Positions 32,916 to 41,952 of a DNA stretch of 64,000 nt are shown here, one piece after another. Location of the stretch: contig JAZKEQ010000001.1 of NCBI GenBank assembly GCA_040386935.1, positions 124,001-188,000 of the forward strand. The letters are read 5' to 3'. Position 1 is the stretch's first letter. The number at the start of each line of letters is the position of its first letter. The DNA comes from JABMMZ01 sp040386935 (lineage in GTDB: Bacteria > Bacteroidota > Bacteroidia > NS11-12g > UBA955). Below the pieces are notes generated by a model. That model worked only from the letters and a program-made list of their open reading frames with translations, did not search any database and was not told the origin of the DNA. Position numbers and translations under genes: made by a program.

Positions 32916-35900
32916 ATGACAAACAAATACCCTGTTCCTGCCAATGAGCAAGAGCGACTGAAAGCACTACTGAACTACAACATTCTTGACACCATGCCAG
33001 ATGAGCAGTTGGATGCCATTACCAGGATTGCATCTTATATCTGCAAAACGCCCATTGCGCTCATTACACTGATAGACAAGGACAGGCAGTGGATTAAATC
33101 AAAAGTAGGAAGTGAAATACAAGAAACATCAAGAAAAGTTTCATTTTGCCAACACACTGTAATGGGCACAGAACTGTTAGAGATTCCTGATACTTATGAA
33201 GATGAGAGATTATCGGACAATCCATTTGTAACTGATGGGATGAAGCTGCGCTTTTATGCAGGCATGCCGCTTATTAATCCTGACGGCCTGAGCATAGGGT
33301 CGCTTTGTGTTGTAGATGATGTCCCTAGGCATTTAACAGATGAGCAAAAAGATATTCTTAAAACACTGAGTCGTGAAATCATCACACATTTGGAATTGCG
33401 AAAAACCAATGCCAACTTACAGGGTAAAATCAATGAATTAGTTACGGATAGAATTGAAAAAACAGAAGCAGATTTAAACACTTATCAATTTGCACTCAAT
33501 CAATTTGCCTCAGTTTGCATTACCAATCTGACAGGTGAAATTACAATGGCCAATAAAAATTTCTGTAACATCACCGGACTTACTTTAAATGAATTGACGG
33601 GTAAATATGTTGGCAATGCTATTTCAAATAATTTCCCTGAAACTTTTTATGCTGAGGTAAGAGAAGCAGTGCTGAAAGGAGAAATATGGCATGGTGAAGT
33701 AGAAGGCAAACATAAATCAGGCAACATTTATTGGACCGATACGGTAGTTATACCATACATCAACAAGCACAAACAACCTTATCAATTCATGGTAATTCTG
33801 CAAGACATTACCGACAAGAAAAAGGCTGATGATACCTTGTCTAAACTTGCTAAAGTACAGCAGGGCATACTCAATGGCACCGACTACGCCATCATCCATG
33901 TAGAGCCATCAGGATTGATTAAAACATTCAATTCGGGTGCTGAAAAGATGCTGGGTTATAAGGCAGAAGAGATGGTGGGTATTCACAATCCGGGGGTATT
34001 CCACGATCATGAAGAAATTGAAAAACGCACTCTTGAATTAAACAATGAACTCGGTATAAACCTTACGCCCGGTTTTGAAACATTTGTTGCAAAAGCAAAT
34101 AAAGGAATAGTAGATACCAATGAGTGGACTTTTATACGCAAAGATCAATCTCGCATCACTGTTCTATTATCAGTCAGCACATTGAGAGATAACGAAGGAA
34201 ATATTTTAGGTCACCTCGGTATTGCACGTGATATTACTGAGAGTATCCAATCGCGTTCGCAGGTAAAATTATTTGAAGAGATTGTAAGAAACATGACGAC
34301 CGGCTTGTTGGTATGGCAGCTTGAGGAAGTGAACAACAACGATGACTTTAGATTAATCATGACCAATGATGCTGCTATAAATACACTTCCTGAAAGAAAG
34401 GATTATACAGGAGGTATTATGACCGAAGTGTTTCCAAGTACAAAACAATCTCCGATGCTGGATATGTACAAAGGTATTGTCAGTAACAATCAGCCTATAC
34501 AAATTCCGGAGTACAAAGCATCCATCTCAATACCGGAACAACATTACTATTCAATTACAGCATTTCCTTTACAAAATAAACGCGTGGGTGTATTGTTCCA
34601 CGATATTACAACACTCAAACACATTGAGGCAGAATTAAGAGAAGCCAAAAGTCTGGCTGAACAATCCATGTTGGCAAAAGATCAATTCCTTGCGAACATG
34701 AGTCATGAAATACGCACACCAATGAATGCGATAGTAGGATTTACTGACCTACTATTACAAACAAACACCAATAGCGAACAAAAGGAATATCTTGATTCTG
34801 TAAAGCTGGCAGGTGAAAATTTATTGGGTATCATCAACGACATTCTTGACTTTTCAAAAATAGAATCGGGCAAACTCTCTATTGAAGACCGACCATTCAA
34901 ATTAAAGCCAATGCTTCAGCACATCTATTCCTTGCTCAATATAAAGGCAATGGATAAATTACTAGGCTTCAACATTAATCTCGATCTTGAACTACCTGAA
35001 GTAGTAAGTGGCGACTCGCTGCGTTTGCAACAGGTGTTAATCAATCTGGCAGGCAATGCCATTAAGTTTACCGAAAAAGGTCAGGTTGATATTGCCGCAA
35101 AAGTAATCAGCAAAAACAATCAACACTATACCATTCGTTTTTCTGTAAAAGACTCAGGTATTGGAATTAAAGATGAAATGAAATCTTTGGTATTCGAGCG
35201 TTTTACACAGGCAAATAATGAGATACACCGTCAGTATGGTGGTACGGGTTTAGGATTAAGCATATCGCGCAATCTCATTCAACTGATGGGTGGCGAATTG
35301 CAGATGAACTCAGAGTTTGGCAAAGGCTCAGAATTCTATTTTGAATTAAATTTCAAAAAGGTGGATGATGTGGGTATCAAAAAATTGGACAAGATTCTCA
35401 ACTTTAATTTACCTGTTAAAAAAGTACATGTTCTCCTATTTGAAGACAACACATTGAATCAACAACTCGCCAAAAAAGTATTGTCTAAATTTGGTTTTGA
35501 AATCACATTGGCTGAGAATGGAAAAATTGGCATTGATAAATTAAAAGAACAATCGTTTGATATCATTCTGATGGATTTGCAAATGCCTGAAATAGATGGC
35601 TACCAGGCCACTGAAATCATACGCAATGAATTAAAATTAAAGACTCCTATAATTGCCATGACAGCGCATTCACTGGTAGGCGAAAAAGAAAAATGTATCG
35701 CAGTGGGTATGGATGACTTTATTTCAAAACCATTTAAGCAAGAAGACTTATATGAAGTACTGACCAACCTGCTACCTGAATCTTTTTTTGATACAGAGCA
35801 TTCAGTTACGGCACCTATAGTTAGCGAAGAAAAAACTGCTTCAGTAGATTTGAGTTATCTGAAAGACATTTCTGGTGATGACAAAGAATTTGAAAAAAAC

Positions 35901-36185
35901 ATGTTAAACGTATTCCTCGAAGAAGTACCTATAGATATGGCTCAACTCAAAATTGCTTTTGACACAAACGATACCGCTAAAATCTGGAAAACAGCTCATA
36001 AATTAAAATCATCAATGTCTGTTGGCGGCCAGACTGATTTAATCCCTCTTCTTGCTGTAATTGAGCAGGAAGCCAGGCACACAGGATTAACAACTGAATC
36101 ATTGGATAATTACACCAAAATAATGGATCAATTAACTAAAGCTTACGAAGCTATTACTATTATTTTGACTCAAAAGTATAAATAG
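32916..36185 (+). CDS. Hybrid sensor histidine kinase (GAF-PAS-HisKA-ATPase-REC-HPt)
   Basis: A 1089-residue cytosolic hybrid kinase with no membrane helices. Order: an N-terminal GAF domain (about 10-165, RIASYICKTPIALITLIDKDRQWIKS split across strands); a coiled coil; PAS domains (FASVCITNLTGEITMANKNFCNITG; AIIHVEPSGLIKTFNSGAEKMLGY) and a third weaker one; HisKA with ANMSHEIRTPMNAIVGF; an ATPase with GNAIKFTEKG, DSGIGI and GTGLGLSIS; a receiver with phosphoacceptor Asp in IILMDLQMPEIDGYQ; and a C-terminal HPt with His in WKTAHKLKSSM. It can run an internal phosphorelay. It stands alone with a consensus promoter and a terminator. Confidence 0.94.
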   Translation: MTNKYPVPANEQERLKALLNYNILDTMPDEQLDAITRIASYICKTPIALITLIDKDRQWIKSKVGSEIQETSRKVSFCQHTVMGTELLEIPDTYEDERLSDNPFVTDGMKLRFYAGMPLINPDGLSIGSLCVVDDVPRHLTDEQKDILKTLSREIITHLELRKTNANLQGKINELVTDRIEKTEADLNTYQFALNQFASVCITNLTGEITMANKNFCNITGLTLNELTGKYVGNAISNNFPETFYAEVREAVLKGEIWHGEVEGKHKSGNIYWTDTVVIPYINKHKQPYQFMVILQDITDKKKADDTLSKLAKVQQGILNGTDYAIIHVEPSGLIKTFNSGAEKMLGYKAEEMVGIHNPGVFHDHEEIEKRTLELNNELGINLTPGFETFVAKANKGIVDTNEWTFIRKDQSRITVLLSVSTLRDNEGNILGHLGIARDITESIQSRSQVKLFEEIVRNMTTGLLVWQLEEVNNNDDFRLIMTNDAAINTLPERKDYTGGIMTEVFPSTKQSPMLDMYKGIVSNNQPIQIPEYKASISIPEQHYYSITAFPLQNKRVGVLFHDITTLKHIEAELREAKSLAEQSMLAKDQFLANMSHEIRTPMNAIVGFTDLLLQTNTNSEQKEYLDSVKLAGENLLGIINDILDFSKIESGKLSIEDRPFKLKPMLQHIYSLLNIKAMDKLLGFNINLDLELPEVVSGDSLRLQQVLINLAGNAIKFTEKGQVDIAAKVISKNNQHYTIRFSVKDSGIGIKDEMKSLVFERFTQANNEIHRQYGGTGLGLSISRNLIQLMGGELQMNSEFGKGSEFYFELNFKKVDDVGIKKLDKILNFNLPVKKVHVLLFEDNTLNQQLAKKVLSKFGFEITLAENGKIGIDKLKEQSFDIILMDLQMPEIDGYQATEIIRNELKLKTPIIAMTAHSLVGEKEKCIAVGMDDFISKPFKQEDLYEVLTNLLPESFFDTEHSVTAPIVSEEKTASVDLSYLKDISGDDKEFEKNMLNVFLEEVPIDMAQLKIAFDTNDTAKIWKTAHKLKSSMSVGGQTDLIPLLAVIEQEARHTGLTTESLDNYTKIMDQLTKAYEAITIILTQKYK

Positions 36186-36191
36186 TCGACA

Positions 36192-36228
36192 ATAAAAAAA
36201 GCTGCCTTTTTAGGGGCAGCTCTTCTTT
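36192..36228. terminator. Intrinsic terminator after the hybrid kinase
   Basis: AGCTGCC (36200-36206) pairs with GGCAGCT (36215-36221), preceded by an A-run and followed by TCTTCTTTT. It ends the kinase transcript, and the A-run lets it also act for the convergent protease gene. Confidence 0.8.
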
Positions 36229-36244
36229 TATTAATTTTTAACTT

Positions 36245-37660
36245 TTAAAATGTACTTACGTTTAATCTTCCACCGGTAACACATTTACCTGTAAGAGATG
36301 TAGTAGGCGTTGCTGCAGCCAAAATAGCTGCTTTAATTGCTGCTGCACTACTTCCAGGATTATAAGCTGCGTATAAAGCAGCCGCTCCTGTTACATGTGG
36401 TGTGGCCATTGATGTTCCATTGTATGAACTATAAGCTGATGTTCCTTTTTTACTTGGAATTGTTGAATTTATACTTACTCCGGGAGCACCGATATCAACT
36501 GTTGTTGCACCATACTGAGAGAAACTAGCCAATGTGCCATTTGAAGCAATAGCTGCTACTGCTATAATATTTGCACTGCTATAGTTAGAAGGGTAACTTG
36601 CAGTTACATCATTATTAGTGCCGTTATTTCCGGCTGCTGCTATAAATAATATATCAGCTGCATCTGCTCTATCAATTGCATCTTTAAGGGCCTGAGAATA
36701 GCCACCGCCACCCCATGAATTATTAGTTGCAACAATATTTAAACCTGCACGACTTTTAAGGTCGGTAACATAATCTATTGCTTTAATAGCATTGGCTGTA
36801 GTACCACCTTTCTGTCCTAAAAATTTGCAGCTGATCATTTTTACGCCCCAGCTAACACCTACTACACCTTTACTGTTTTTACCAACAGCACCGATAGTAC
36901 CTGCTACGTGAGAGCCATGGTCGTCACTGAAATTATCAAAAGTTGTATTGTCGTTTCCGGCAAAATCCCAACCCCATTTATCATCTTTATATCCATTACC
37001 GTCATTGTCTACACCATCGATAGGATCGTTAGAATTAATCCAGCAATTAGCTGCCAGATCTTCGTGAGTATTCATAATACCTTCATCAATTACTGCTATG
37101 TATACAGGTGCATCAACATTGATAATACCGTTGTGATCATTTGCCCATGCTGTTACAGCATCACAACCGTATGAACCGTTCATACCCCACAAACTACCAT
37201 TGGTAAAATATGTATCATTTGAAGTTGCAAAATGGTTGTAAATAAAATTAGGTTCAACGAACTCAACTTCAGGCATATTGCCTAACATTTGCATGGCTTG
37301 AATAACACCCATTGGTACACTCACCAGCATTACACCTTGCTCATCACCTGCCTTTTTCATACTGGCTGTGTGAATGTGTTCTTTTGCTGTTGCACTCATT
37401 TTACTCAAAGCTCTTCCTCTGGCTTCTGGTTGCACACCTTTTTTAAATTTTACCAATACTTCGTTGGCTACATAGTTGGCACCGGGAGTACCCATACTAA
37501 ATACAGAAACACTGCTTGCATCTGCACTTGAATTGGTTGGTCCTTCGGCATTTAGTTGCTCCCTGCTACAAGAAGCTAAAAAAAACAGACCTGACAGAGA
37601 CAAAGCCACTGTTAGCGCCTTACTTGCCGACAAACTTGTTTTCGTAATTCTATTTTTCAT
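36245..37660 (-). CDS. S8 family serine protease (subtilisin-like), lipoprotein
   Basis: A 471-residue subtilase. The N-terminus has a lipoprotein signal (LSGLFFLASCSREQL). A propeptide-like region follows (VLVKFKKGVQPEARGRALS). The catalytic triad is intact: Asp in YIAVIDEGIMNTHEDL, His in DDHGSHVAGTIGAVG, and Ser in GTSMATPHVTGAAAL, with the oxyanion Asn in TNNSWGGGG. There is no T9SS sorting domain, so it is probably tethered to a membrane by its lipid. A TACCTTCG box (37694-37687, minus strand) lies 26 bases upstream. Its role is probably degradation of peptides or proteins outside the cytosol. Confidence 0.95.
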   Translation of the reverse strand: MKNRITKTSLSASKALTVALSLSGLFFLASCSREQLNAEGPTNSSADASSVSVFSMGTPGANYVANEVLVKFKKGVQPEARGRALSKMSATAKEHIHTASMKKAGDEQGVMLVSVPMGVIQAMQMLGNMPEVEFVEPNFIYNHFATSNDTYFTNGSLWGMNGSYGCDAVTAWANDHNGIINVDAPVYIAVIDEGIMNTHEDLAANCWINSNDPIDGVDNDGNGYKDDKWGWDFAGNDNTTFDNFSDDHGSHVAGTIGAVGKNSKGVVGVSWGVKMISCKFLGQKGGTTANAIKAIDYVTDLKSRAGLNIVATNNSWGGGGYSQALKDAIDRADAADILFIAAAGNNGTNNDVTASYPSNYSSANIIAVAAIASNGTLASFSQYGATTVDIGAPGVSINSTIPSKKGTSAYSSYNGTSMATPHVTGAAALYAAYNPGSSAAAIKAAILAAATPTTSLTGKCVTGGRLNVSTF

Positions 37661-37686
37661 TGTATTATTTTTAAGAATATTTCGAA

Positions 37687-37694
37687 CGAAGGTA
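37687..37694 (-). promoter_or_regulatory. Promoter -7 box of the S8 protease gene
   Basis: The minus strand reads TACCTTCG (TAnnTTCG type), 26 bases before the protease start. Confidence 0.4.
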
Positions 37695-37793
37695 GTATTA
37701 AATACCTAATTTCCTAACTTAAATACATAAAAATTAGGGACTTAAACCGACTACTGAGGCCATTTATTAAAAGAAATAAATCCGTTAATTGAT

Positions 37794-38696
37794 TTATTTA
37801 TCTATTTCCAGCCTGTAATTCAAGCTGCATTCTATCATAATGCCGTGCTTCACATAAGCCTGGGGCACTGTTTCTCCTGTTCTTGTGCCTCCCACACCTA
37901 TGCCTAAAATACTCATGCTATAGGTCTCATTATTTGAAAATATTTTATGACTGTTAAATATTGGCTGCTTTACAACTACCTGCATTGCCAGCTTTTTACT
38001 GAAATAAATATCTCCAAATAGGCCTACCTGCACCTGTCGTTGATCAAGATACCCCCACCCGGTTGTCCCCATCACTCTATAAGTATTTACAGGAGCATCA
38101 AACATGGCTCCATAGCGCACTTTATCATTATATTTTATTTCGAATTTAAAGTTTTGAGGCATTACACCAAATAACCTCATGTTGTCATTAATCTTATAGT
38201 CAACACCAAACAGGGGCACTATCAAATAGCCGAACCTTTCTTTGTTGACATATAGTCCATACTTCACTTTCAGCCTTGGGCTCTTTTTTTTAACCGCTAA
38301 AATACCCACACCTATTTGCATGGATTCAATACCCATTGCACCTTGTTCGAAATTATTTCCAAAATTAAGAATCGTTACCAGACTACCACTCCCATCTTTT
38401 TTCATTTTCATATAACCTACCACCAAACTTGTTTTGTAGCCTGTACGCGAAGGCACCGTGTCAAAGTAAAACGATTGCCGATGAACATCTGTATTGACGA
38501 GTAGGTAATTTCCATTCTTAAGTTTTAAAGGCAATGATGCTTTTAAAAAAATATTCTCTACAGCCTTTCCTTCTTTTCCTGTGCCATACGCATACCCAGT
38601 TGTCAACAGTGTGTGGTACGACTGAGCTTGCGCAAAGGTTATATTGAGCAAAAGTACTAAGCAAAGCAATTTACTGATCGTAGTATATTTTTCCAT
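37794..38696 (-). CDS. Outer-membrane beta-barrel protein (DUF6268-like)
   Basis: A 300-residue protein with a signal peptide (LLCLVLLLNITFAQAQ) and a mature domain of repeated amphipathic strands with turns rich in Gly, Asn and Lys (KTSLVVGYMKMKKDGSGSLV; FEIKYNDKVRYGAMFDAPVN; GIGVGGTRTGETVP). The layout, with NIFLKASLPLKLKNGNYLLVN early on, resembles the DUF6268 group of Bacteroidota barrels; that assignment is tentative. It probably sits in the outer membrane; the cargo is unknown. No promoter box was clear. Confidence 0.7.
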   Translation of the reverse strand: MEKYTTISKLLCLVLLLNITFAQAQSYHTLLTTGYAYGTGKEGKAVENIFLKASLPLKLKNGNYLLVNTDVHRQSFYFDTVPSRTGYKTSLVVGYMKMKKDGSGSLVTILNFGNNFEQGAMGIESMQIGVGILAVKKKSPRLKVKYGLYVNKERFGYLIVPLFGVDYKINDNMRLFGVMPQNFKFEIKYNDKVRYGAMFDAPVNTYRVMGTTGWGYLDQRQVQVGLFGDIYFSKKLAMQVVVKQPIFNSHKIFSNNETYSMSILGIGVGGTRTGETVPQAYVKHGIMIECSLNYRLEIDK

Positions 38697-38954
38697 TGAT
38701 ATAAATTATAGGGCAATACTAGCATACTCACTGTAACTATCATAACGGCCATGATGATGTAACTGACAGTGTAATTTGCGTTTCTTGCCAAAGCAACAAT
38801 ACAAAAAATATTTTTATTTAATAAATTAAGGATAAGCTGTATTCTTCTAACAACAATTTGCAGGAATCGCAAAAATTAGATTACAGCTTTTAATGGAATA
38901 TCTAAAAATTACCTAAGAAACTTTCATCAGTGCTATAGCAGTTCAACTAATGTA

Positions 38955-39449
38955 CTACTCTGGGTTCACAGTATTGTGATATTTAATGCCTTTCAAAAGA
39001 TTATCAACTATTTTAGCAATCCGATTCACTTTGGTATCCATTGTTTTGGCATCTTCCATCCATTTGATATAAGCCTGTTGCTGTCCATCGGTAAGGGTAT
39101 TAAAAAACCGTAATGACTCAGGTTCATCCTGCATACACAGCAGCAATTCATCAGGAATAACTATTGGATCAAAGTCGGCATACAGAACGATGTGTACCCA
39201 ATCGCCTTCCTGCTTTTTAATCTTTTTGCGAATTTCGCCTTTAACAGGTAGGAACAGGCGACCATTCCCAATGGGCATGAGGTGGTATTTTGAAATTTCA
39301 AAACTATCGACAAATCCTTTAACCCTTACCCAACCAAATGGCGCATTTTTATCCATTGCAATTTCAGGAATAATGGCATAGGTCCAGCCGCCCTTACCGG
39401 GAAATTTTTCCAGTAAAAACTTTTTATCTACTAGGGGGTGAGCTTTCAT
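38955..39449 (-). CDS. YdeI/OmdA-like protein with DUF1905 domain
   Basis: A 164-residue cytosolic protein. The N-terminal half is a DUF1905 beta-barrel (FPGKGGWTYAIIPEI, FGWVRVKGFVDSFEISKYHLMP in part, GRLFLPVKGEIRKKIKK). The C-terminal half is the YdeI/OmdA helical tail (FFNTLTDGQQQAYIKWMEDAKT, KVNRIAKIVDNLLKG). The start at 39449 (MKAHPLVDKKF) fits the family and follows two promoter-like boxes, TATTTTTG and TAATTTTG, on the minus strand (39470-39486). Relatives protect against some bacteriocins or envelope stress, but the mechanism is not known. Confidence 0.85.
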   Translation of the reverse strand: MKAHPLVDKKFLLEKFPGKGGWTYAIIPEIAMDKNAPFGWVRVKGFVDSFEISKYHLMPIGNGRLFLPVKGEIRKKIKKQEGDWVHIVLYADFDPIVIPDELLLCMQDEPESLRFFNTLTDGQQQAYIKWMEDAKTMDTKVNRIAKIVDNLLKGIKYHNTVNPE

Positions 39450-39469
39450 AAGTACTGAAATAGCGAGAA

Positions 39470-39486
39470 CAAAAATATCAAAATTA
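39470..39486 (-). promoter_or_regulatory. Promoter boxes of the YdeI-like gene
   Basis: Two overlapping candidates on the minus strand: TAATTTTG (39486-39479) and TATTTTTG (39477-39470). Either could serve as the -7 element. Confidence 0.4.
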
Positions 39487-39566
39487 TCGAACATTAGAAT
39501 TTACTACTTATTTATTCTTTGATAAAAGTTTATTTCGAAATAAAAATATTTTATTATCATTGTAAT

Positions 39567-41024
39567 ATGAAGATTAAAATATATGCATTGATAACTTGTC
39601 TTGTGGCAACTAGTATTCAGACTATTGCTCAAAACATTAAAGCTGTTGCAGGTGAAACAACCTCTAAAGTTCAATCCAGACCGTTTATTTCAAGGATTTA
39701 CAACAACAAAATATACATCGCAAACAAAGCTAAAAACACGGTTGAAGTTACAGTGTTTGATGCTGAATCAATGTCAAAGCTATCTGAATTTAAATTTCCT
39801 ATTAAGGACAAGGAAATAAAAGGAGAAGAAGTGTTTTTCATGGATGGTAAAATTTTAATAAGATATTTTTTATACCCAAGTCTGGCAACAGAATATTTTG
39901 ATATTTATGACTTTTCAGGCAAACAACTGCACCAAAGAAAAGAATTAGTAAAGCATAAATTTAAAAATGAAAATGGAGAAATAGAAGGTGCTGAAATAAA
40001 GATTTCAGAAGACGGCAAATTTTTATTGCTTGCTTCAAATGGTGGCAACAAAAAAGGAAAGGATTACAATCTATTCGATAGTGATTTAAAATTAGTGTTT
40101 AATAAAACTATTAAATATGAAGGAGTGAACTATAATGGCGTAATGATGTACACTGTACTGACAAATACAGGCGAGATTGGTCAATTGATTCGAGATGATG
40201 GCGGCCTAAGAGAAGTGCGATTTGTAACGCTTGACAAAACAGCAGGGAAGTTTATTGAAGGTGAAACCATTTTAAGCGAAATGATGCCATCATTGCCAAA
40301 AGCTTATTTTAAGGAGGGTATGATATATTTAGGCGGCACTCTCCAGATTCCTGGCGAAGCTGATAATTACAAAGGGGCATATAGCATAAAAATCAATTTA
40401 ACAGACTTATCTGTGGCATACTCTCATGAGGGTCTATTTACAACAGAACAAATAGAAGATTACACTAACAAACATAATCAAATATATAATGGCTCTTTCA
40501 TGCAAAAACCAAAAGAACCTCGAATTTTCAATTGTCAGGTTAGCGCAATTACTGTAGATAAAAATGACAATGTTGTATTTTCTCTATCATCAACATTCCA
40601 ATATTTGCTCGAAAATATCCCACAAATGCGAGGAGTCAATATGACTCAATTCATCTGTGCTGATGGGGCTATCAGCAATTTCAATGTTATGTACCTCTTT
40701 CAGCATGATTATAGTTTTCTAAACGAAATGCGCTTTGGCAATATTATTTTTTCAAATGGTATACATATAAGGCATTTATATAATGATGACAAAGACTATA
40801 TTGGTATAAACTTCGAAAAAAAGGGATGTAAAATAGCGAAAAACAAAACCGGTGGCCTAAGTGCTGAAAATATTGGCGAAAATTCTAACAGAAGTTTATT
40901 GTTTCCTCCAGATCAAAACATTCACATATTTCCCAAAATATATATTATTTCAAGCAACATTTGCTACATGGCCGGGGTATTAGATGGCGATAAATTGGTG
41001 CTGGTTAAATTAGTAATGGAGTAG
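39567..41024 (+). CDS. Secreted protein, possible beta-propeller
   Basis: A 485-residue protein with a signal peptide (MKIKIYALITCLVATSIQTIAQ). The start ATG at 39567 is chosen because the extra upstream frame has no signal-like sequence. The mature protein has repeated 'value-then-strand' segments (RIYNNKIYIANKAKNTVEVTV; FMDGKILIRYFLYPS; EDGKFLLLASNGGNKK; KNDNVVFSLSSTF; DGDKLVLVKLVME) of a kind common in beta-propellers, with no cysteine-rich or sorting domain. No family is recognised. Confidence 0.65.
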   Translation: MKIKIYALITCLVATSIQTIAQNIKAVAGETTSKVQSRPFISRIYNNKIYIANKAKNTVEVTVFDAESMSKLSEFKFPIKDKEIKGEEVFFMDGKILIRYFLYPSLATEYFDIYDFSGKQLHQRKELVKHKFKNENGEIEGAEIKISEDGKFLLLASNGGNKKGKDYNLFDSDLKLVFNKTIKYEGVNYNGVMMYTVLTNTGEIGQLIRDDGGLREVRFVTLDKTAGKFIEGETILSEMMPSLPKAYFKEGMIYLGGTLQIPGEADNYKGAYSIKINLTDLSVAYSHEGLFTTEQIEDYTNKHNQIYNGSFMQKPKEPRIFNCQVSAITVDKNDNVVFSLSSTFQYLLENIPQMRGVNMTQFICADGAISNFNVMYLFQHDYSFLNEMRFGNIIFSNGIHIRHLYNDDKDYIGINFEKKGCKIAKNKTGGLSAENIGENSNRSLLFPPDQNIHIFPKIYIISSNICYMAGVLDGDKLVLVKLVME

Positions 41025-41099
41025 ACTTTTAATTGATGAGTAAAACAGATTCAAATTCGATTACTCAGAGCTAAAAACTCTTTTGAACAGGCAATGTGT

Positions 41100-41507
41100 T
41101 TAATTCAACAACGCACCCAACAAAGCCTTTTCCTTTATTTTCAGCCAGTCAATGGCTTCATCAATATCATCGAATGAAATGAAATTAATTTCAGGGTTAC
41201 TGGGCTCTAAAAAAGAGAAACTGATGAGCACTTTGCTGGTATGCATTGTTTCAACAAATGCCACTATCGACAGGCCTTTAAAACCTTCTTCGGATGCAAA
41301 AAAATCGCGGGAGGCTATGTCCATATCCACTATACCTTCATTAAATACAATAACGGGGCAACACCGCCCGTTCAGAAACCTTAGCCTATCGGCAGCTACT
41401 TGTTTTGAAACATCAAGATTAAAGCTCAGGCCTTCTTTATAATACTGGAATAATACTCCGTTAGATATCTCCATTTTTACCATACCGTTCTCAAATACCT
41501 CTTTCAT
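41100..41507 (-). CDS. Small SpoIIAA/STAS-like protein
   Basis: A 135-residue soluble protein. The pattern of N-terminal strands (GMVKMEISNGVLFQYYKEGLS), a central helix/strand unit (RFLNGRCCPVIVFNEGIVDM) and the ending FISFDDIDEAIDWLKIKE is like small SpoIIAA-like proteins, where an 'F.d.eeAi.WL' helix closes the domain. Bacteroidota encode several such proteins of unknown role. The assignment rests on pattern only. It is convergent with the secreted protein gene on its left. Confidence 0.6.
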   Translation of the reverse strand: MKEVFENGMVKMEISNGVLFQYYKEGLSFNLDVSKQVAADRLRFLNGRCCPVIVFNEGIVDMDIASRDFFASEEGFKGLSIVAFVETMHTSKVLISFSFLEPSNPEINFISFDDIDEAIDWLKIKEKALLGALLN

Positions 41508-41653
41508 ACTTTAGCTGTTTTAGTAATGCTAAATTAATAAAATGCTATAGTTATAGCAGGGTACAAATGGCTGAACTTGTATAATTGGTTTTTCAATAGG
41601 GTGTTTTGTCATCTCAAATAAATGGTTCATTCATCTTTATTAATAAAACCATT

Positions 41654-41924
41654 ATGCATAGGCCTTCAGCCTATGCATGGAGATTGCGCCCGTAAACGGG
41701 CTTGGTATTCATTCGCTAATACTTGCATAGGCCTTCAGCCTATGCGAGTAGATTACGCCCGCTGAGCGGGCTTTTAAAAAGAACCTTACTTAAGCCCGTT
41801 TACGGGCGCAATCTATTTGCCAGGGGTGCAGCCCCTAGGCAATATAAAAAAATCGAAAATCAGGATTTCAATCAAAAGCCCGTTTACGGGCGTAATCTGT
41901 CACCGAGGTGGTGCAGCCCCTCGG
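41654..41924. repeat. REP-like cluster of palindromes (four hairpin pairs)
   Basis: Two head-to-tail units each join hairpin A (GCATAGGC-CTTCA-GCCTATGC; 41654-41678 and 41725-41745) to hairpin B preceded by GATTRCGCCCG (GCCCGTAAACGGGC 41688-41701; GCCCGC-TGA-GCGGGC 41757-41771). Two further units follow in the opposite direction: the exact reverse complement of B (41793-41814; 41877-41898) joined to a third hairpin C around GGTGCAGCCCC (41817-41842; 41903-41924). The foot AGATTRCGCCCG is shared by all four B hairpins. Such layouts are typical of REP/BIME elements spread by RAYT transposases; no RAYT gene is in the window. Confidence 0.8.
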
Positions 41925-41952
41925 GCGCTACCCTTGAATATTGCATCAAATC

